DNA from: Spinellus fusiger
Lineage: Eukaryota > Mucoromycota > Mucoromycetes > Mucorales > Phycomycetaceae
Length of the DNA stretch: 64,000 nt
Assembly: GCA_025094145.1 (NCBI GenBank)
Contig: JALLLS010000020.1
Location: 1-64,000 of the forward strand
Direction of reading: 5' to 3'
Positions 63,623-64,000 of the stretch are shown here, piece after piece. Positions within the stretch are counted from its first letter, which is position 1. Every line of letters starts with the position of its first letter. The notes beneath the pieces were generated by a model. It ran no database searches, was not told the DNA's origin, and saw nothing but the letters and a program-made list of their open reading frames with translations. Both the position numbers and the translations under genes were made by a program.

Positions 63623-64000
63623 ACCACAGTCAATATGGAACAGGGCTGTGATTTTTTCTTTTTCTTTTGGCCACTTAATTTCTGTACAGAAGAAAGTGCA
63701 AGGTGATGATACTGTAGATTAACTAAACATATGAAAAAGGTAGAATCAAAAGTGTAATAAAAAAATCAAAAGTGTATAAGTTAAGTCATCTTTATTATTA
63801 TAGGCATAGAAACACAACATCTTTATATAAGACATTATATTACTATGGTGATACTTGTCAAGATTATTTAACACTGCATGCTATTATCCACTTTTATAAA
63901 TACTGAATAGTTGAATTCTTATTCAGTATAATACCATAACAACATAGCATAACAGTATCTATTATGAGGATTTTTTTCACCTATTATTTTTTATACTATC
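63623..64000. other. 3' flank of transportin
   Basis: AT-rich sequence with likely polyadenylation signals. No further gene is visible before the window ends. Confidence 0.5.

Overview
This window is nuclear DNA from a filamentous fungus, most likely an early-diverging one (Mucoromycota or a relative; inference). The reasons are the many short introns (mostly about 38-120 nt, GT-AG with a few GC-AG), fungal vacuolar polyphosphate-synthase (VTC) genes, AT-rich gene-poor stretches filled with decayed transposons, and a typically eukaryotic gene set. No rRNA, tRNA or CRISPR was recognised. The listed gene models were assembled by hand by joining exons across splice sites. Models whose exon sums are a multiple of three are the permease, SEN2, the RGS/Rax1-like gene and transportin.

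Layout. 0-8 kb is comparatively GC-rich: a 700-bp TAAATAA-type array, a kelch-BTB gene, an EAF-like elongation-factor gene and an orphan membrane protein. 8-16.8 kb is an AT-rich accessory zone with a DEK_C-domain gene, a Tc1-like transposon with a frameshifted transposase, and older relics. 16.8-23.7 kb holds tRNA-splicing endonuclease SEN2, an APC-family GABA/choline-type permease, and a small seven-exon UBE2W-like ubiquitin-conjugating enzyme. 25-33.3 kb is a transposon graveyard: a FAR1/MULE pseudogene, a complete 1,360-bp Tc1 element with TA-flanked inverted ends, a 93-bp minisatellite, and a LINE remnant bracketed by roughly 490-bp inverted repeats. 34.8-46.6 kb holds an RGS/Rax1-like gene, a BAX-inhibitor-like gene and two VTC paralogues that share stretches of near-identical DNA.

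The most notable segment is 47.4-59.4 kb. One approximately 2,070-residue gene on the minus strand (49136-56577) appears to join Tudor/chromo-barrel-like repeats, two ZZ fingers, an extended PHD module and a GATA-like finger to a bacterial-type DNA methyltransferase core (FLGRG ... HPPY) and a second methyltransferase-like half. It would be a chromatin reader fused to a DNA-modifying enzyme. It is flanked on both sides, in inverted orientation, by two copies of a transposon with CTACACACCCAAAGATT-type ends. Each copy carries only the C-terminal part of a Fanzor (eukaryotic TnpB-like, RNA-guided nuclease family) gene. The right-hand copy was later split by a Tc1 insertion. The window ends with a transportin (karyopherin beta-2) gene.

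The housekeeping genes are unrelated to each other (RNA polymerase II elongation, tRNA splicing, nuclear import, polyphosphate synthesis, ubiquitylation). As is usual in fungi, neighbours do not form operons.
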